From positions 124,001 to 188,000 of the forward strand of contig JAZDSV010000028.1 in NCBI GenBank assembly GCA_036784855.1: a DNA stretch of 64,000 nucleotides, given 5' to 3'. A program made the position numbers and the translations under genes. Source of the stretch: Aphelidium insulamus (Eukaryota > Aphelidiomycota > Aphelidea > Aphelidiaceae). The notes below the pieces were generated by a model, which was not told where the DNA came from, made no database searches, and saw only the letters and a program-made list of their open reading frames with translations. Positions 20,046 to 31,164 of this stretch are shown in pieces. Position 1 is the first letter of the stretch. Each line of letters begins with the position of its first letter.

Positions 20046-22235
20046 TCAGGCTTTAAGAGTCGACTCAACCATGTGCCGGTCCAGAGCATTGAGTGCATCG
20101 TTGCGCTCCGCCTCCAGCGCCGCATTGACCGTCTGCAACTGCGCCATGTCCAATTTCAACCGCGCCACTTGCTCCGCCATGGCCTTGCCGTCGTCCCGCG
20201 CCGCTTTCAATTTCTGCTGCAGCTCCGCCTCCCAGCGCGCATGCTTCTCCTTGAACACCGTGGCGATCTCCAGCCGCTGTTTCTCCCACAGTTCCTTGGT
20301 GCGTTTGAGGTCGGCCTTTTGCGCGCGGTAGATCTGGTACAGTGAGTGGTGGCTGGCGTCCGACTCGTGGGTGGCGCTGGACCGCCGGTTGGTGGCTTGG
20401 AGCAGTTCCAGGTACTGTTGGCGCACGTGGTTCTCGAACACGGCTTCGCAGCGCAACAGCGTCGTCTCCTTGACCAGTGAGGTGATGATGGCCACCGCCG
20501 AGTCCGATGCCGCCGTCTTCAACTGCACCTCCTCCACCTTGCGACGGTGATAGGCGTCCACAATGGCTTGAAATCGCTTGTCGGTGCTACTACTTTGTGC
20601 AGCGTCATCATTGATATTGATATGTTCAGGCGTCTGATTATTTATGGGCGCCGTGTCCTCGACCGAGAGAGCTGTGGAAAACATATCGGCCAATTGCGTA
20701 ATTGTATCTTCAGTGGAAATGCGATGCGCGAAATCCACCCTCGACTCCAGTATCATGGCAAGTACCATGGACGGCTCCAAGCTGGACCACCGGGCTGGAT
20801 CCACCTCTTGCTCCGCCGAGCTGCCAGCAAGGGATGGGCGGAGAACATGGCGGGAGAATGTTTTAGCCAGCCATGCTTGCATCTCGGGTGTCAGTTGATC
20901 CCGATGGCTGGCCGACTGAAAGTGCTGCACGGTCCAGCAGGGAAACATTCCATACAAACAGCTGAACAACCACTCTAGCACATGGCCAAGCTGCCGTGTA
21001 CAAGTTAATTTAATTGTACCGGCATCCATGCTGTCCAGTGCCGTAACTGAAGATTCTATCAGCGCATAGAGCCGCGGTAGTAGAGGAGCAAGCGACGAGC
21101 AGACGCGCGGCATGGCCATTGTCAGTATGGTCAGTGCGGGATACCGTTGCTCCACTGCACTCGTCTGCGCATCACTAAGATATTTGATCTCGCAACTGTG
21201 TGTAGAATCTCTACCTCAAGGAAGGACAGCAGAGTGCTGGCAAATGGAGTGCTCAGGAACATGTGCAGCTGGACGGTCTGATTCCTCACAAACATGTTGA
21301 CCAGCGTTAGGAGGAACGGCCGCAGATCCGCGTGTCCAAACTGGCCATCCACCAACTCAAAGAATGCCTGTTAACCAATTTAAGGTATATATCATAAAAC
21401 ATTTTACTCATACCTGAAACTCCACGGCGGCGTAGCGAAGAAAGCACGATTCCAGTTCGGCGGAGAGACGGTATTCTGGCGGCTGTCCCACAGCGCCGGC
21501 ATACATGTGCCGTGTGGATGTCTCGTAGAGGTATGTGTGCAGCAGAAAGGCGTTGAACGTGTTTGTGCTGTAGTTGGTGCCAGTCTGAGCAGTGTCCCCC
21601 GGTGAGAGAGTGGTGTCTCCAGAGTGTGTCACCGTCAGCTGCAGTGCAGCACCGCCGCCAATATTCAAGCGCATCAGCGCCAGGACAATGTCGGCAGTCA
21701 GGTCTGATATGTCGCGAAAGTAGCTGGCCAGACACGGCCGCAGTATCAGCGGCCACCACTCGCAGCACACACACCGCCGCGTCACCGGAGATGCACCAGC
21801 CAGAGGCACCAGCAGCTGTATGCACTGCAGACAGAACATCATCTTGGCGGCGGGGTGCCGGAACAGCAGGGCGGCATGAGCGGTGAACAGACGCGTCATC
21901 TCGCCAAACAGCAGTCGCTCCACCGTGGACAGTGCGCCGCAAAGCAGCTGCCGGTGCTTGTGCACGGTCTGCGGAGACGATGCGGCAGTGGCACCCGGAG
22001 ACGGGGTGGTGGCGGCAGGAGATGCGGGAGCCGACTCGGCCACCAATGCCGCGTCCAGAGCCGCCAGCTCCGTCGCCATGGGCAGCAACGAGTCCACCGC
22101 CGAGCGTAGACGACCAAGCAGCGCGTCATCGCCACCCGCGTTGCCACCCGAATTACCAGCACCACCGGGCGTGCCGACATACTCGGCCGTTATCCGTGTT
22201 TCCACCGCGCGCAACAGCGCTTCCACATCGTCCAT
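20046..22235 (-). CDS. TSC1: Hamartin (TSC1) homologue
   Basis: At least three exons: 22235-about 21418, about 21370-21180 and 21155-20046. The N-terminal half is a helical-repeat domain. The diagnostic stretch is LFSCLYGMFPCW, then EVDPARWSSLEPSMVLAMIL, matching human hamartin's LYGMYPCN and ELDPRRWKRLE in the same order and spacing. The C-terminal 200 residues are a strong coiled coil (DLKRTKELWEKQRLEIATVF onward), where hamartin binds tuberin. Total length of about 710 residues is shorter than the human protein because the Ser/Pro-rich middle is nearly absent. Hamartin stabilises the TSC2 GAP that switches off Rheb and TORC1. Its presence implies a TSC2 partner elsewhere in the genome. Confidence 0.85.
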
Positions 22236-22900
22236 ATATATTATTGTATTAATGGGCTCTGATAATACTGTCTTACTATTGTATATTCACAGTGTACCGT
22301 GCTGGCTCCGCGCCGACCTGGATAGAGTCACCACCGGACCCTGCACATAACACACATTCACACATATCATATATAGCTGAATTTGAAGCTTTGTAGGCAG
22401 GGCATAAGCCAAGAATTGAATTATTATAGCCACGCGTTAATGTCTAATGAACAAATTACTTCCATACAAATAACCTCAATACTTTGATTCCTCCTGACAT
22501 GACCGCCGCAGACTATTTGGCAGCATGTAGACCATACATTCAAGGCCATAAATGTGAAAACGGAGGTGCGAGATTGTAATGAATAGAAGTCTATTCATTC
22601 AGTATGGAACATCCATGTACTGGGATAATGGTGTAAAACCTTTCATTTCATAATAGATATCTATTAAGGCCTGCACACATGAACATCAATGGTTTATGAA
22701 GAACTCTTCATAAGAGACACAAGTCTCCCCGGAATGCCAGAGCAAGTCCAGCCTATCCAATCCTGGAACTAGCAACTAACTAGTAACTAACTTGGTGGCA
22801 CAGTATATAATACTGTTCATGACTGTTCATGACATAGATGCAGAATAGAATAGGCCGTGTAATATTATTACCATTTCAGGGGTGAATTCGACGCCATCCG
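22236..22900. other. AT-rich intergenic stretch, nothing recognised
   Basis: About 660 bases without a plausible gene. A short imperfect palindromic patch lies at about 22580-22680. It ends in the CCAATCA promoter of the next gene. Confidence 0.5.
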
Positions 22901-22907
22901 CCAATCA
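22901..22907 (+). promoter_or_regulatory. CCAATCA box
   Basis: Lies 63 bases before the ATG of the secreted gene at 22970, followed by an A-run and GCGCG near 22940-22951. The same arrangement occurs before other starts in the window. Confidence 0.5.
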
Positions 22908-22969
22908 ACGCCGCGGAGGAGAAAAACGTGACGCGCATTAAAAAAGCGCGTTCGTTCTCGACAAATATA

Positions 22970-23629
22970 ATGGCATCGCCGTATCGCTTGCCTGCCTGCG
23001 TTCTTGTTGTTTTTGCTGTTGCTGTATGCGCTTTGTGCGGCGTGATATCCGCTGCGTCGATGCATGGCAAACGACATCCACGGTCAATTACCGCCGCCGC
23101 CGATAAAGTGGCCAAGACTGCCGCGATTATACAGCAAGTGCCGAGCATGCGTCTTGCTATTGACAACGAGATGAAGTTGTTCAGCGAGGAGAATATCGAC
23201 CAAGTGCTGGCAGTGGCTGGCCATCTCACGCGTGAGGAGGCGCTGGAGCAACTGTATTACATGCTGAAAAAAGTGTACCGCACCGGCACCGTGGAGCAGA
23301 CCACACGCAAATTCCCCGCCGTCCGCGCGAATAAAAAGTTTATTGGCAGACTTCAAGCTAGCGGGTTCACCCCAAGCAGCACTGATGCGGACAGCTATTG
23401 CGATGGTAATGCTGCTGCAGACTATTTGGCCGACCAGGTGGCCAGCATGACGGCCATGCGACATTGGCTCAAGTCACAGGCACCGGATCTCCGACGCCGA
23501 CACAGCAGCCAAGGACCCATCAGACATGGATCAAAGAATAGGAATAGGATAAATTTGATGAAGGAAAGGGGATTAACGGATGACAAGGCGGTGGAATTGC
23601 TACGGCAGATGTGGGCCATATTAGATTAA
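22970..23629 (+). CDS. Secreted basic protein with UBA-like C-terminus
   Basis: A single exon of 219 residues. The start at 22970 was chosen because the leader that follows (VLVVFAVAVCALCGVISA) is a typical signal peptide; an in-frame start at 22928 would bury it. The mature protein is rich in Lys/Arg, with helical segments (NIDQVLAVAGHLTREEALEQ) and a basic stretch (RRRHSSQGPIRHGSKNRNR). The last 30 residues (INLMKERGLTDDKAVELL) have UBA/CUE spacing and resemble the orphan frame at 17036-17239. A UBA-type ubiquitin-binding fold on an exported protein would be unusual; function unknown. Confidence 0.65.
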   Translation: MASPYRLPACVLVVFAVAVCALCGVISAASMHGKRHPRSITAAADKVAKTAAIIQQVPSMRLAIDNEMKLFSEENIDQVLAVAGHLTREEALEQLYYMLKKVYRTGTVEQTTRKFPAVRANKKFIGRLQASGFTPSSTDADSYCDGNAAADYLADQVASMTAMRHWLKSQAPDLRRRHSSQGPIRHGSKNRNRINLMKERGLTDDKAVELLRQMWAILD

Positions 23630-23763
23630 ATTAGTTTCAGTCTTATTATGTCCATCTATAGTTGTTCCATCAAGTATAAATGCTTGTTACGTGGACTGCT
23701 TATGTGTGATAACTGCCATGTTGGGGTTTTGATTACGCCAACATTCACACTCACACTGACAGC

Positions 23764-25899
23764 ATGATTGGATCGTTGGCGGTGCTTGCCGCGCTGTCTG
23801 CGTGTGCATTGGCGCGCGGTGGCGGTGTTGGCAGTGATGGTGGTAGCGGCGCGATAGACAACAGCAGTGTGGCGGCAGTCGGGTCCCCTCAGTTGATACC
23901 CGCGTTCACTGCCACGTTTGACGGTCGCGCTTTGTCGCGTCAATTCAACTCCACGGTGCGCTTGGCGGTGGATATTCACGGTGGCCGTGTGCGTGTGGAC
24001 CACCACCTGGACGCCTCCACTCGCTTCACCATCTTTTCCAAGGTGTGTGTGTGCTTATAGGATACACTTACTGTGCATTCACTCATGGCGGTGCGCAGGA
24101 AGAGGCGTATGATTTCGCGCGTGACTCTATGGATGGCACTTGCGCGTCGTGGAAGCGGCGCACAGTCACGTGGCAGCTGGCCGGTGCCGACATGTTTGAC
24201 AAGGCGGTTCGTGCCGGCAGCACGGTGACGCTGGACAATGGGGGCGGCGGCAGTGAGGAGCAGCAGCAGCGCTGGGCACACGTGCGCAAGTGGATACATT
24301 TCGACGGCGAGGACGTGGATTGCTTTTCCACGGACCCGACGCCGAGTGCTGACGGGCCCTGTGCGCCGTATGTTAACGCCGCTGCCCAGATGCAGCTGCT
24401 GGTGGACACGGCGACTGGCGATTACAGCGCCATTGTGAATCCACGCCACTGGAAGGAGCCGTACACCATGCTGCACAGTTTTACCCGTTTCGTCAACACC
24501 AATGCATTTGATATGCAGACGCTTCTCCGGGAATGTCCGCCGATGGAGTCGCCGCTGGTGCCGGCGTTCAGGGCAACTGTCGTCAACACTGCCACAAACA
24601 CCACAATGGTCCTGGTGGTCAGTAGCGGCAATTCGTCCACCGTGCACCAGACTGAACGTCGTCTTCTCGATGGCGCGGCGTACTTGACGGTCTTCAGTGG
24701 GGTACATATAGTCTGTATAAGTACTGTATGCATCTAATTTGTATTTTGTAGAATATGCGATATGCATTCACAGGCGACGACGAGCCAGAACCACTTTGCG
24801 CATCCTGGACGCTGGATCTCCAATACGGTCGATATACGCCGCCGGACTGCGATCTGTTTCGCAGTGCCGAGGTGCGTCGACTTTGTTTATTTTTTTTTGT
24901 AAACCAACATTCACAGTTTGCGGGCTTTCGGAGTTTCGGTGGCCGCCGTGTGCATCACTGGCGCAGTGTGAACTCTTTGACGTGCGAGGAGCAAGATGGC
25001 CAGATGCTGACGGACGCCGAGACTGGCGCTTACGTCGCCTACTCGTCGGACAGGGATGCCGACAACACCTATGACCAGGTGGTATCGCAGTTCTATCAGA
25101 TCGCCGCTACACCGCTGCCCGCCACGCCGCTGCCGCTGAGTAGCTGCGTGCTGCAGAACCCGCCCCGTGACTCGATTAAAGTAAAAGATTCGGTGGTGGC
25201 GCCGCCTCGGGTGAACTACTCGCTGCCCGACGGGCAGTTCACAGTGACGCTGAACAGCTTAAAGGACTCCTATACACGCACCTATTCTGTGGACATTATC
25301 AACAATCGGGCGCATAGCCTTGTGGTGAATGGGAACACTGGCACCGTGTACTCATCGCTGTTTCTACCAGCCGCCGGGTCTGTGGTATGTGCTACTGATA
25401 TGCCGTGCCATCGTGACACTTACAGAAGGATACTTACAATCGATGCAGATGCGAGAGTACACATACGAGACAGAGTCTGGTGACAATGAACCGCGGTGCA
25501 CGATACTGAATGAGTTCAACGCGCAATACGTCAATTGCAGCAAAATTTTTGCCAACGCCACGGTGAGTTCTGCTTACTGTGCATACTTGTCGACACTAAA
25601 CAAAATTTACACTGATGCAGTATGCCGGCGAAACTGTGCGACAAGGCCGACGACTTGACCGCTGGGCCAACGTTGGCTTCTATACCTGTTCAGAGCCGTA
25701 CATGAGTGATGAAGTGCTGGTGGACCGCCGCACTGGAAACATTGTCGGCCACACCATGGACGGTCCGGATAGAGTCGTTGTGGGGCTGCGACGCCATGTT
25801 ACTCCCGGCGTGTTCCAGCCGCCAATTCCCATCGAGCGCTGCCGCAAACTTAGCAGCGGCTATTCATCTGTCGACAATGATGAATTTCGGCCATATTGA
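23764..25899 (+). CDS. Secreted Cys-containing glycoprotein-like protein, unknown family
   Basis: Six exons with short GT-AG introns near 24041-24100, 24700-24750, 24870-24915, 25384-25425 and 25562-25618. Starts with a signal peptide (MIGSLAVLAALSACALARG). The mature protein, about 590 residues, has scattered Cys and many N-glycosylation sites. Motifs include TCASWKRRTVTWQL and, later, CASWTLDLQYGRYTPPDC, two related segments suggesting an internal repeat of one domain; then HHWRSVNSLTCEEQDG and WANVGFYTCSEP. I do not recognise it. No membrane helix at the C-terminus, so it is probably soluble in the secretory pathway or outside the cell. Converges on the NSE2 gene, 45 bases away. Confidence 0.65.
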
Positions 25900-25944
25900 T
25901 AAATAACAATCAACAGAATATATATTATTAATCGCAGTGCATGT

Positions 25945-27047
25945 TTACATCTCCATCTGCAGGGAGGCACGGCGCGCATAGTCTGCAAAGTCTCGGCGCT
26001 GAATTAGACGGCGCAATGGCCGATCTTCCGCCACCACCGCCATAGATAGCCGGGCACCGCAGCCTGCCAGCATATGTTTTTTGATTATTGTGTCCGTGTG
26101 ACTGCATGGTGAGCACATAAACGCACCTGTGACGGGGCACTGCTTTTCCGTTGTGCGCCTGGGGTTGTTCTTGTCTTCCAAGTACGTTTGCAGGCCATCT
26201 TTGGAGAACGAGTGTCCGCACACGGAACTGCGCACAATATGGATTAGCATATGTACACCAAGGTAAACAATATCATTTTCACCTTGTCATCGGGTCAGTG
26301 AGCTTTCTCTGAGTGACGGGACAGGTGTGTGACTGCACGGCCTGGGTGATGTTTATCTCGTCGTCATCGTCGTCGTCGTCGCCATCATCTTCTTGGTCAT
26401 CCTCTTGCTGTGTCGCATCGTCGCCGCCTGCCACCGCTTCCTACGCAAGTAAATTACATAATGTGCGAACATATTCAGCACTCACGCGCAATGTCTGCTT
26501 GAACTGCTTCATTAGCGGGTGGCGTCGGAGAGAGGATGGATCTGCGGCCAGTTCCACCGCAGCGGCACGATAGTCCCGCCGATATGCCGCCGTCACCGGT
26601 GCAATCTCGCCGTCAAACTCGCGGCCAGCCTGTTGTATATTATATAAATAATGTATTCGTGCAGTACTACGTACATTGATTTGGAGTGGCGGCTGGCCGA
26701 CCAGGGGCTGCAGCAGTCGCTTTTGCACGTCGGCAGTCTGAGACACGGACACGGCAGTGTGCATGCACTCTGAGAGCTACACACATATACAGTGATGAGG
26801 TCATGCACACTGATACGAATACCTGTTGCAAGGCCTGTGAGGCGGCGCGGGTGTCCAGCTGGATGGGAGCGGCGGCGGCAGACGGGTCGGGCTTGACATC
26901 GGCATTGCTGCTGCCTGTCGCGGTGGTGGACCACAGAGACATGACGTGTCGGAGGTCTGCCGCTGCTTCCATGACAGCCTGGGCGTACGCGGTGGCCACG
27001 GCATTGGCCGCATCGGTGCCGGCAATCAGCGCGGCAATGTCCGCCAT
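25945..27047 (-). CDS. NSE2: SMC5/6 complex SUMO E3 ligase NSE2/MMS21
   Basis: About five exons. The N-terminal 200 residues are helical (MADIAALIAGTDAANAVATA, later LMKQFKQTL), as expected for the SMC5-binding arm. An Asp-rich linker precedes the SP-RING: ITQAVQSHTCPVTQRKLTDP, VCGHSFSKDGLQTYLE, CPVTG and CSHTDTIIKKHM. The C-terminus (RPLRRLIQRRDF) also matches the family. Cys, His and Cys ligands are all present, but between CPVTG and CSHTD six extra residues (AFMCSP) are read where other NSE2 proteins have none. Removing the obvious 25-base GT..AG segment there breaks the frame, so it reads as an insertion. NSE2 sumoylates repair proteins. Confidence 0.82.
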
Positions 27048-27651
27048 ATTATATATGTATATATGTATTTACAATCTTGGTTAACTGTGGATAATTGTGC
27101 GTGACTATTGCTACAGCTATGTAGTGACTATTGCTGTGGGGATTGCACAGCTATATGTGGCATGAAGGAATGTCTCGCCATACACCGGGCACATCAGAGG
27201 CTGCAATTCATTACAATGCAGCAAATCGGTCAGGCCATTATCGATCGAGCTTGCCAGCAGGGACCTGTTCTGGACTGCCATCAATGTAATTGTAAATATG
27301 TAATACATAAATACATAAATACAATGTAATTTTTTTTATTCGTTAACATGATGTAATATTGCACCGTATGTCCGCCTACGAGCCGCTTGAAGCCATGCAC
27401 TTGCTTAACTCATAACTTGTTGTTTTAACACATTCAACGGCACTCTAACTGAAATGACTCTAATCTTCCCACATAACGACATCACCAATTATCATTGAAC
27501 CGCGTAATATATGTTACTGCAATACAAGTGCAAATAAAACACAGTGTATAGTGGATGCATAGAGTAAATCTGTACAAATACATATTGTGAAAATGTAGCT
27601 CATTCATTGCGGGGGCCTCCGTAGATGGCATCTGCCCTCTTATTGAACAGA
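27048..27651. other. Intergenic stretch with one dispersed repeat copy
   Basis: No gene supported. Bases 27172-27218 hold a sequence repeated, inverted, at 45011-45057. The rest is AT-rich 3' flank of the Rieske gene and 5' flank of NSE2. Confidence 0.5.
27172..27218 (-). repeat. Dispersed repeat, copy 1
   Basis: On the minus strand it reads ATTGTAATGAATTGCAGCCT followed by CTGATGTGCCCGGTGTAT; a near-identical 47-base word lies at 45011-45057 on the plus strand. Both also read LLHC(N/D)ELQPLMCPVY in one frame, so this could be the remnant of a coding element. Confidence 0.7.
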
Positions 27652-28553
27652 TCACCCAATGGTCAGCAGAGCGCCATCTTCCGAGAACTCGTACGGCGGC
27701 ACCTCCAGGTTGAGCGGCGCGGGGCCCTTTCTGATACGGCCCGAGATGTCGTAGTGCGAGCCGTGGCACGGACAGTACCACCCGTCATAGTCACCGCTCT
27801 CCCCGATGGGCACACAGCCCAGGTGCGTGCACACACCCAGCATCACCAGCCACTCGGGCTTCTTGACGCGGTCGGCGTCCGCTTGGGGGTCCTTGAGCGT
27901 GGCGAGCGGCACGGCATTCGCCTCGTCAATCTCCTCCTGGGTGCGGTGGCGGATGAAGACGGGCTTGCCGCGCCACTTGATAATCACATTCTTGCCCTCG
28001 GGGATGGCGCCCAGTTCTATCTCGGCCTTGGCCAGTGCCACCACGTCGGCCGCGGGAGAGAGCTGTGTCAAAAAGTCCGACACCACCGACTTGGCACCCA
28101 CGGCGCCCAGAATGCTGGTGCCGCCCACCATCAGGTACGAGAGACCCCTACCGTCAGTCTCGTCTCGCGACGGCTTTTTGTAGTCGGCAAACGAGGGCAC
28201 CCGGGTGGTCTCGGTGGAGTAGGCGCGGCGACTGGCGCCAAACAGCGGCGTCACTATGCCCAGTGCTGCAGGACATGTATGAGTACAATTTGCAAGATGT
28301 AGAGGTATTGCACTGCACTGCACGCACGTGTGTTGAATACAGTCTTGGACAGCGTGGCGGAGGCGGCGGGCAGAGTCACGCGCTGGCCAGTCTCCTCGGT
28401 GTGGTGCGACGCAGAGTGTCCATCACCCAGGTCCAGCGGGTAGGTGATGCGGTGCACGGCAGCCACCGGCGCCTTGGGCACAGTGTTGAAGAAGTGACGG
28501 CTGACCTGGGCAGAGTTGCGGCTGACCGCGGCGGACACGGCGGCACAGGTCAT
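27652..28553 (-). CDS. UQCRFS1: Mitochondrial Rieske iron-sulfur protein of complex III
   Basis: Exon 1 is 28553-28328 (presequence, ending SKTVFNT); exon 2 is 28265-27652, joined in phase across a 62-base GT-AG intron. The protein has the conserved neck and single membrane helix (GLSYLMVGGTSILGAVGA) and then the Rieske fold with both cluster-binding boxes, CTHLGC and CPCHGSHYD, and the GPAPLNLEVPPYEF loop. It carries electrons from ubiquinol to cytochrome c1 in the inner mitochondrial membrane. Total length of about 280 residues is normal. Confidence 0.97.
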
Positions 28554-29189
28554 TGTGTGTGTGTGTATTTGAAGGCTGTGTTGACTGTGTGTGTGCGTGA
28601 TTGTTGCCTTGGGTCAGGGTTGCATATTTATGTATTGCAGCTGGTCAATGTAGTATTCAATGTAATATACAGCGGCCTTGCATTGTATGCACACTCTTTA
28701 TGCGCTGTATTATCGTGTGCACATGTAGATACTTGCTTGTTTCTTTCTGTTCACCGGCATCAGATGAGATAGACTTGGCTTGCGTAAGGGTTTTGTACAA
28801 TTAACACACTACATAGCAGTATTTACCTTTCTGCATCTATATATAGTGGACACTGTCCATTGGACAGCAAGCTGACATTTATGCAGCGACCGATTGATTT
28901 GGCTAGGTGTGGTTATCTATATTGGTTTTCCTCATGGTGCCATATTGATTTATAATACATTTCACACATCCTTGTTGCAACGTATGTAGTACAGCACAAG
29001 CAGAGTGGACACTGCATGCCTTTGAATATTTTTGGTGGTAATCTATAGTAGTATGGCTATTTAAATGCATATTAAATACTATTAATGCATCAAGACGTAA
29101 TGCCGAATACAGACAGCGACACACAACTTGGAGACACTCTGAGCCACTACATACTTGCATACATAGACGACAGACACACAGACAGAGCA
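28554..29189. other. Divergent intergenic region between the Rieske and RMD1-like genes
   Basis: About 635 bases with TG-rich runs just upstream of the Rieske ATG (28556-28600). No gene recognised; holds both 5' flanks. Confidence 0.5.
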
Positions 29190-30737
29190 ATGTCTGGACG
29201 GCCGCCGGCACGCACCACCAAGACTGCACAGAAGCTGGTGGTGCTGAAGGATGTGTCTCTGCCAGTGCATGAGCGCACCAGCACCGCCTCCACTCCCGCT
29301 CAAGATGGCGTGGCCGACAGGGACCCGTCACCAGAGGGCCGCCCATCCAGCATCGGCATATCTCACGGACCACTAGCTGCATCCCAGGAAGATCCAGCAA
29401 CTTCAGCTTCCACTACTACCACAACCACCACTGCAGCACCTGCACAGTCCGCGCTGAGCAGGCAGAAACGGCTGCCACACTCGCGCAACCCATCCACCGC
29501 CATGCAGTACCACCACTTGCCTCCAACTGGCCGCCTGATGTCCACAACTGATGCTACTACTGCTACGGAACACACTACCAGTACATTTACTGCACCGCAC
29601 CACACTGCAGCAGTGCATCCGACATCTACGGTGCGCGCCCACTGCATGGCATCACAGTTCCGCATGCGGCTGTTGGCGCAGTATCTAGCACGCACCTGTC
29701 CGCACTCCCAGCTCTTCAACGACACCATTCTATATGCGCGTCTCGCCGTGCATGATGATATTTCGCATCGCCGCCACATCGGGGATGCAGATGGTGTTGA
29801 TCAAGTGGACGCTGACATTGATGGCGGCGAGGCCTTCTTCATGGACACGGGTGTGGCGGTGTTTTGGGGAGTGTCTGACCACGACGAGGCGGTGTGGATG
29901 GATGCTCTGCGACCGTTTGCCGTGGGTGCCATGGACGGCGATGATGTGGAGCGCGAAGAGTTTCGGTGTCGATACGATGCGCAGCGCTCGCCAAAGATAT
30001 TCAACGACATGTATGCCTCATTAAGTAGTAACGAACGATGTATGTATGCATATAATATTGTACAGAATCATACTGAATGACCGGAAAAACTACAAGAAAA
30101 AGCTGGCAATATCCGCCGCCATTGGCCAGTCAGTCAAGCTCAACCGCTACGAGTGGCTGGTGGAGGATGCCATCAAGGACACCGCGGTTTGTATCGTGTG
30201 ACTGAATCTTGAATCTCTTACACTCCATAGTTTATACCGCATGATATAGCCAAGTTTGGCACGGTGAATTTGCCGCGAGAGACCATGATCAAGGCTATCG
30301 GGCACTTGTTCAACATTCGCACCGACGTCAACTTGAACGTGCCCACTCTGGACGCGGTATCTACACTTCTTATATATATTGTCTGCTATATACTGATATA
30401 TATGCCAGTCAGACATTTTCTGGTCAGAGCCAGACCTGTCGCCGCTATATCTGACAGTGCGCGCGTACTTGGAGATTCCGCAGCGAGTAAAGATACTCAA
30501 CCAGCGTCTCTTTGTCATCAACGACATGCTGGACATGCTCAATGGGCGGCTGAACAAGATTCACGGCATGTTGCACTGTTCACATGTCATATATTGCCAG
30601 TACTGATTTGCATAGGCGAATCTCTGGAGTGGATTGTTATCGGGTTGGTGTTCATGTCGGTGGTGCTGGCGGGGTTCGAGATCTACTTCAAGATACAAAA
30701 GTTCCTCGATGGTGACATGCATCCCAGGCATAATTAG
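29190..30737 (+). CDS. RMD1/Sif2-type DUF155 membrane protein
   Basis: Starts MSGRPPARTTKTAQKLVVL (the RTTKTAQKL motif is typical of the fungal RMD1 family N-terminus), then a long Thr/Ser/Ala-rich region. The conserved DUF155 core follows: FRMRLLAQYLARTC, MDTGVAVFWGVSDHDE, EREEFRCRYD, KIFNDMYASL, KKLAISAAIGQSVKLNRYEW, GTVNLPRETMIKAIGHLFNI and LEIPQRVKILNQRLFVINDM, ending in a C-terminal membrane helix (LEWIVIGLVFMSVVLAGFEI). Known members act at mitochondria or vacuole membranes. Introns near 30196-30250, 30357-30405 and 30567-30615 fit. The first junction near 30040-30052 only keeps frame with an exceptionally short intron (about 22 bases), so it needs checking. Confidence 0.88.
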
Positions 30738-31164
30738 AGCGTCTTGTTTGTATTCATTTGTATTCTTTATGACCTCGTTACTGGCGTACAATTGCGCATA
30801 TGTCGATAGCTTTCTCCTACCGTCCCACTTCCTGGGCACACAGACGACAAAATCACACACAGACACACACAAAGACATGAAGCGATTGTAAATGATCTTA
30901 TTATACGCGAGCAGATGAAATGAGATGAATGATTGAATAGTCACGGAACGATGACAGCAGGCAGGAGGAGCATCAGCAGTAGGAGGAGGAGGAGGAGAGA
31001 AGCAGCAGCAGAAGCGGACAAGACAGCAGAGCAGCACCATCAAAATGCAGCACCACCACCAACAGCAACAACTACGACAACAACTACTACTACCACTACT
31101 ACCACAACCACAACTACACCACCAACACCACACCTCGACTAATCAGCCAGCACAAAAACAGTAC
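30738..31164. other. Low-complexity gap between convergent genes
   Basis: Rich in CAACAA/ACTACT-type trinucleotide runs (31000-31135). It may contain a last exon of the KH-domain gene, because that gene's stop overlaps a perfect donor (A then GTGAGT on the minus strand near 31168). Confidence 0.45.
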
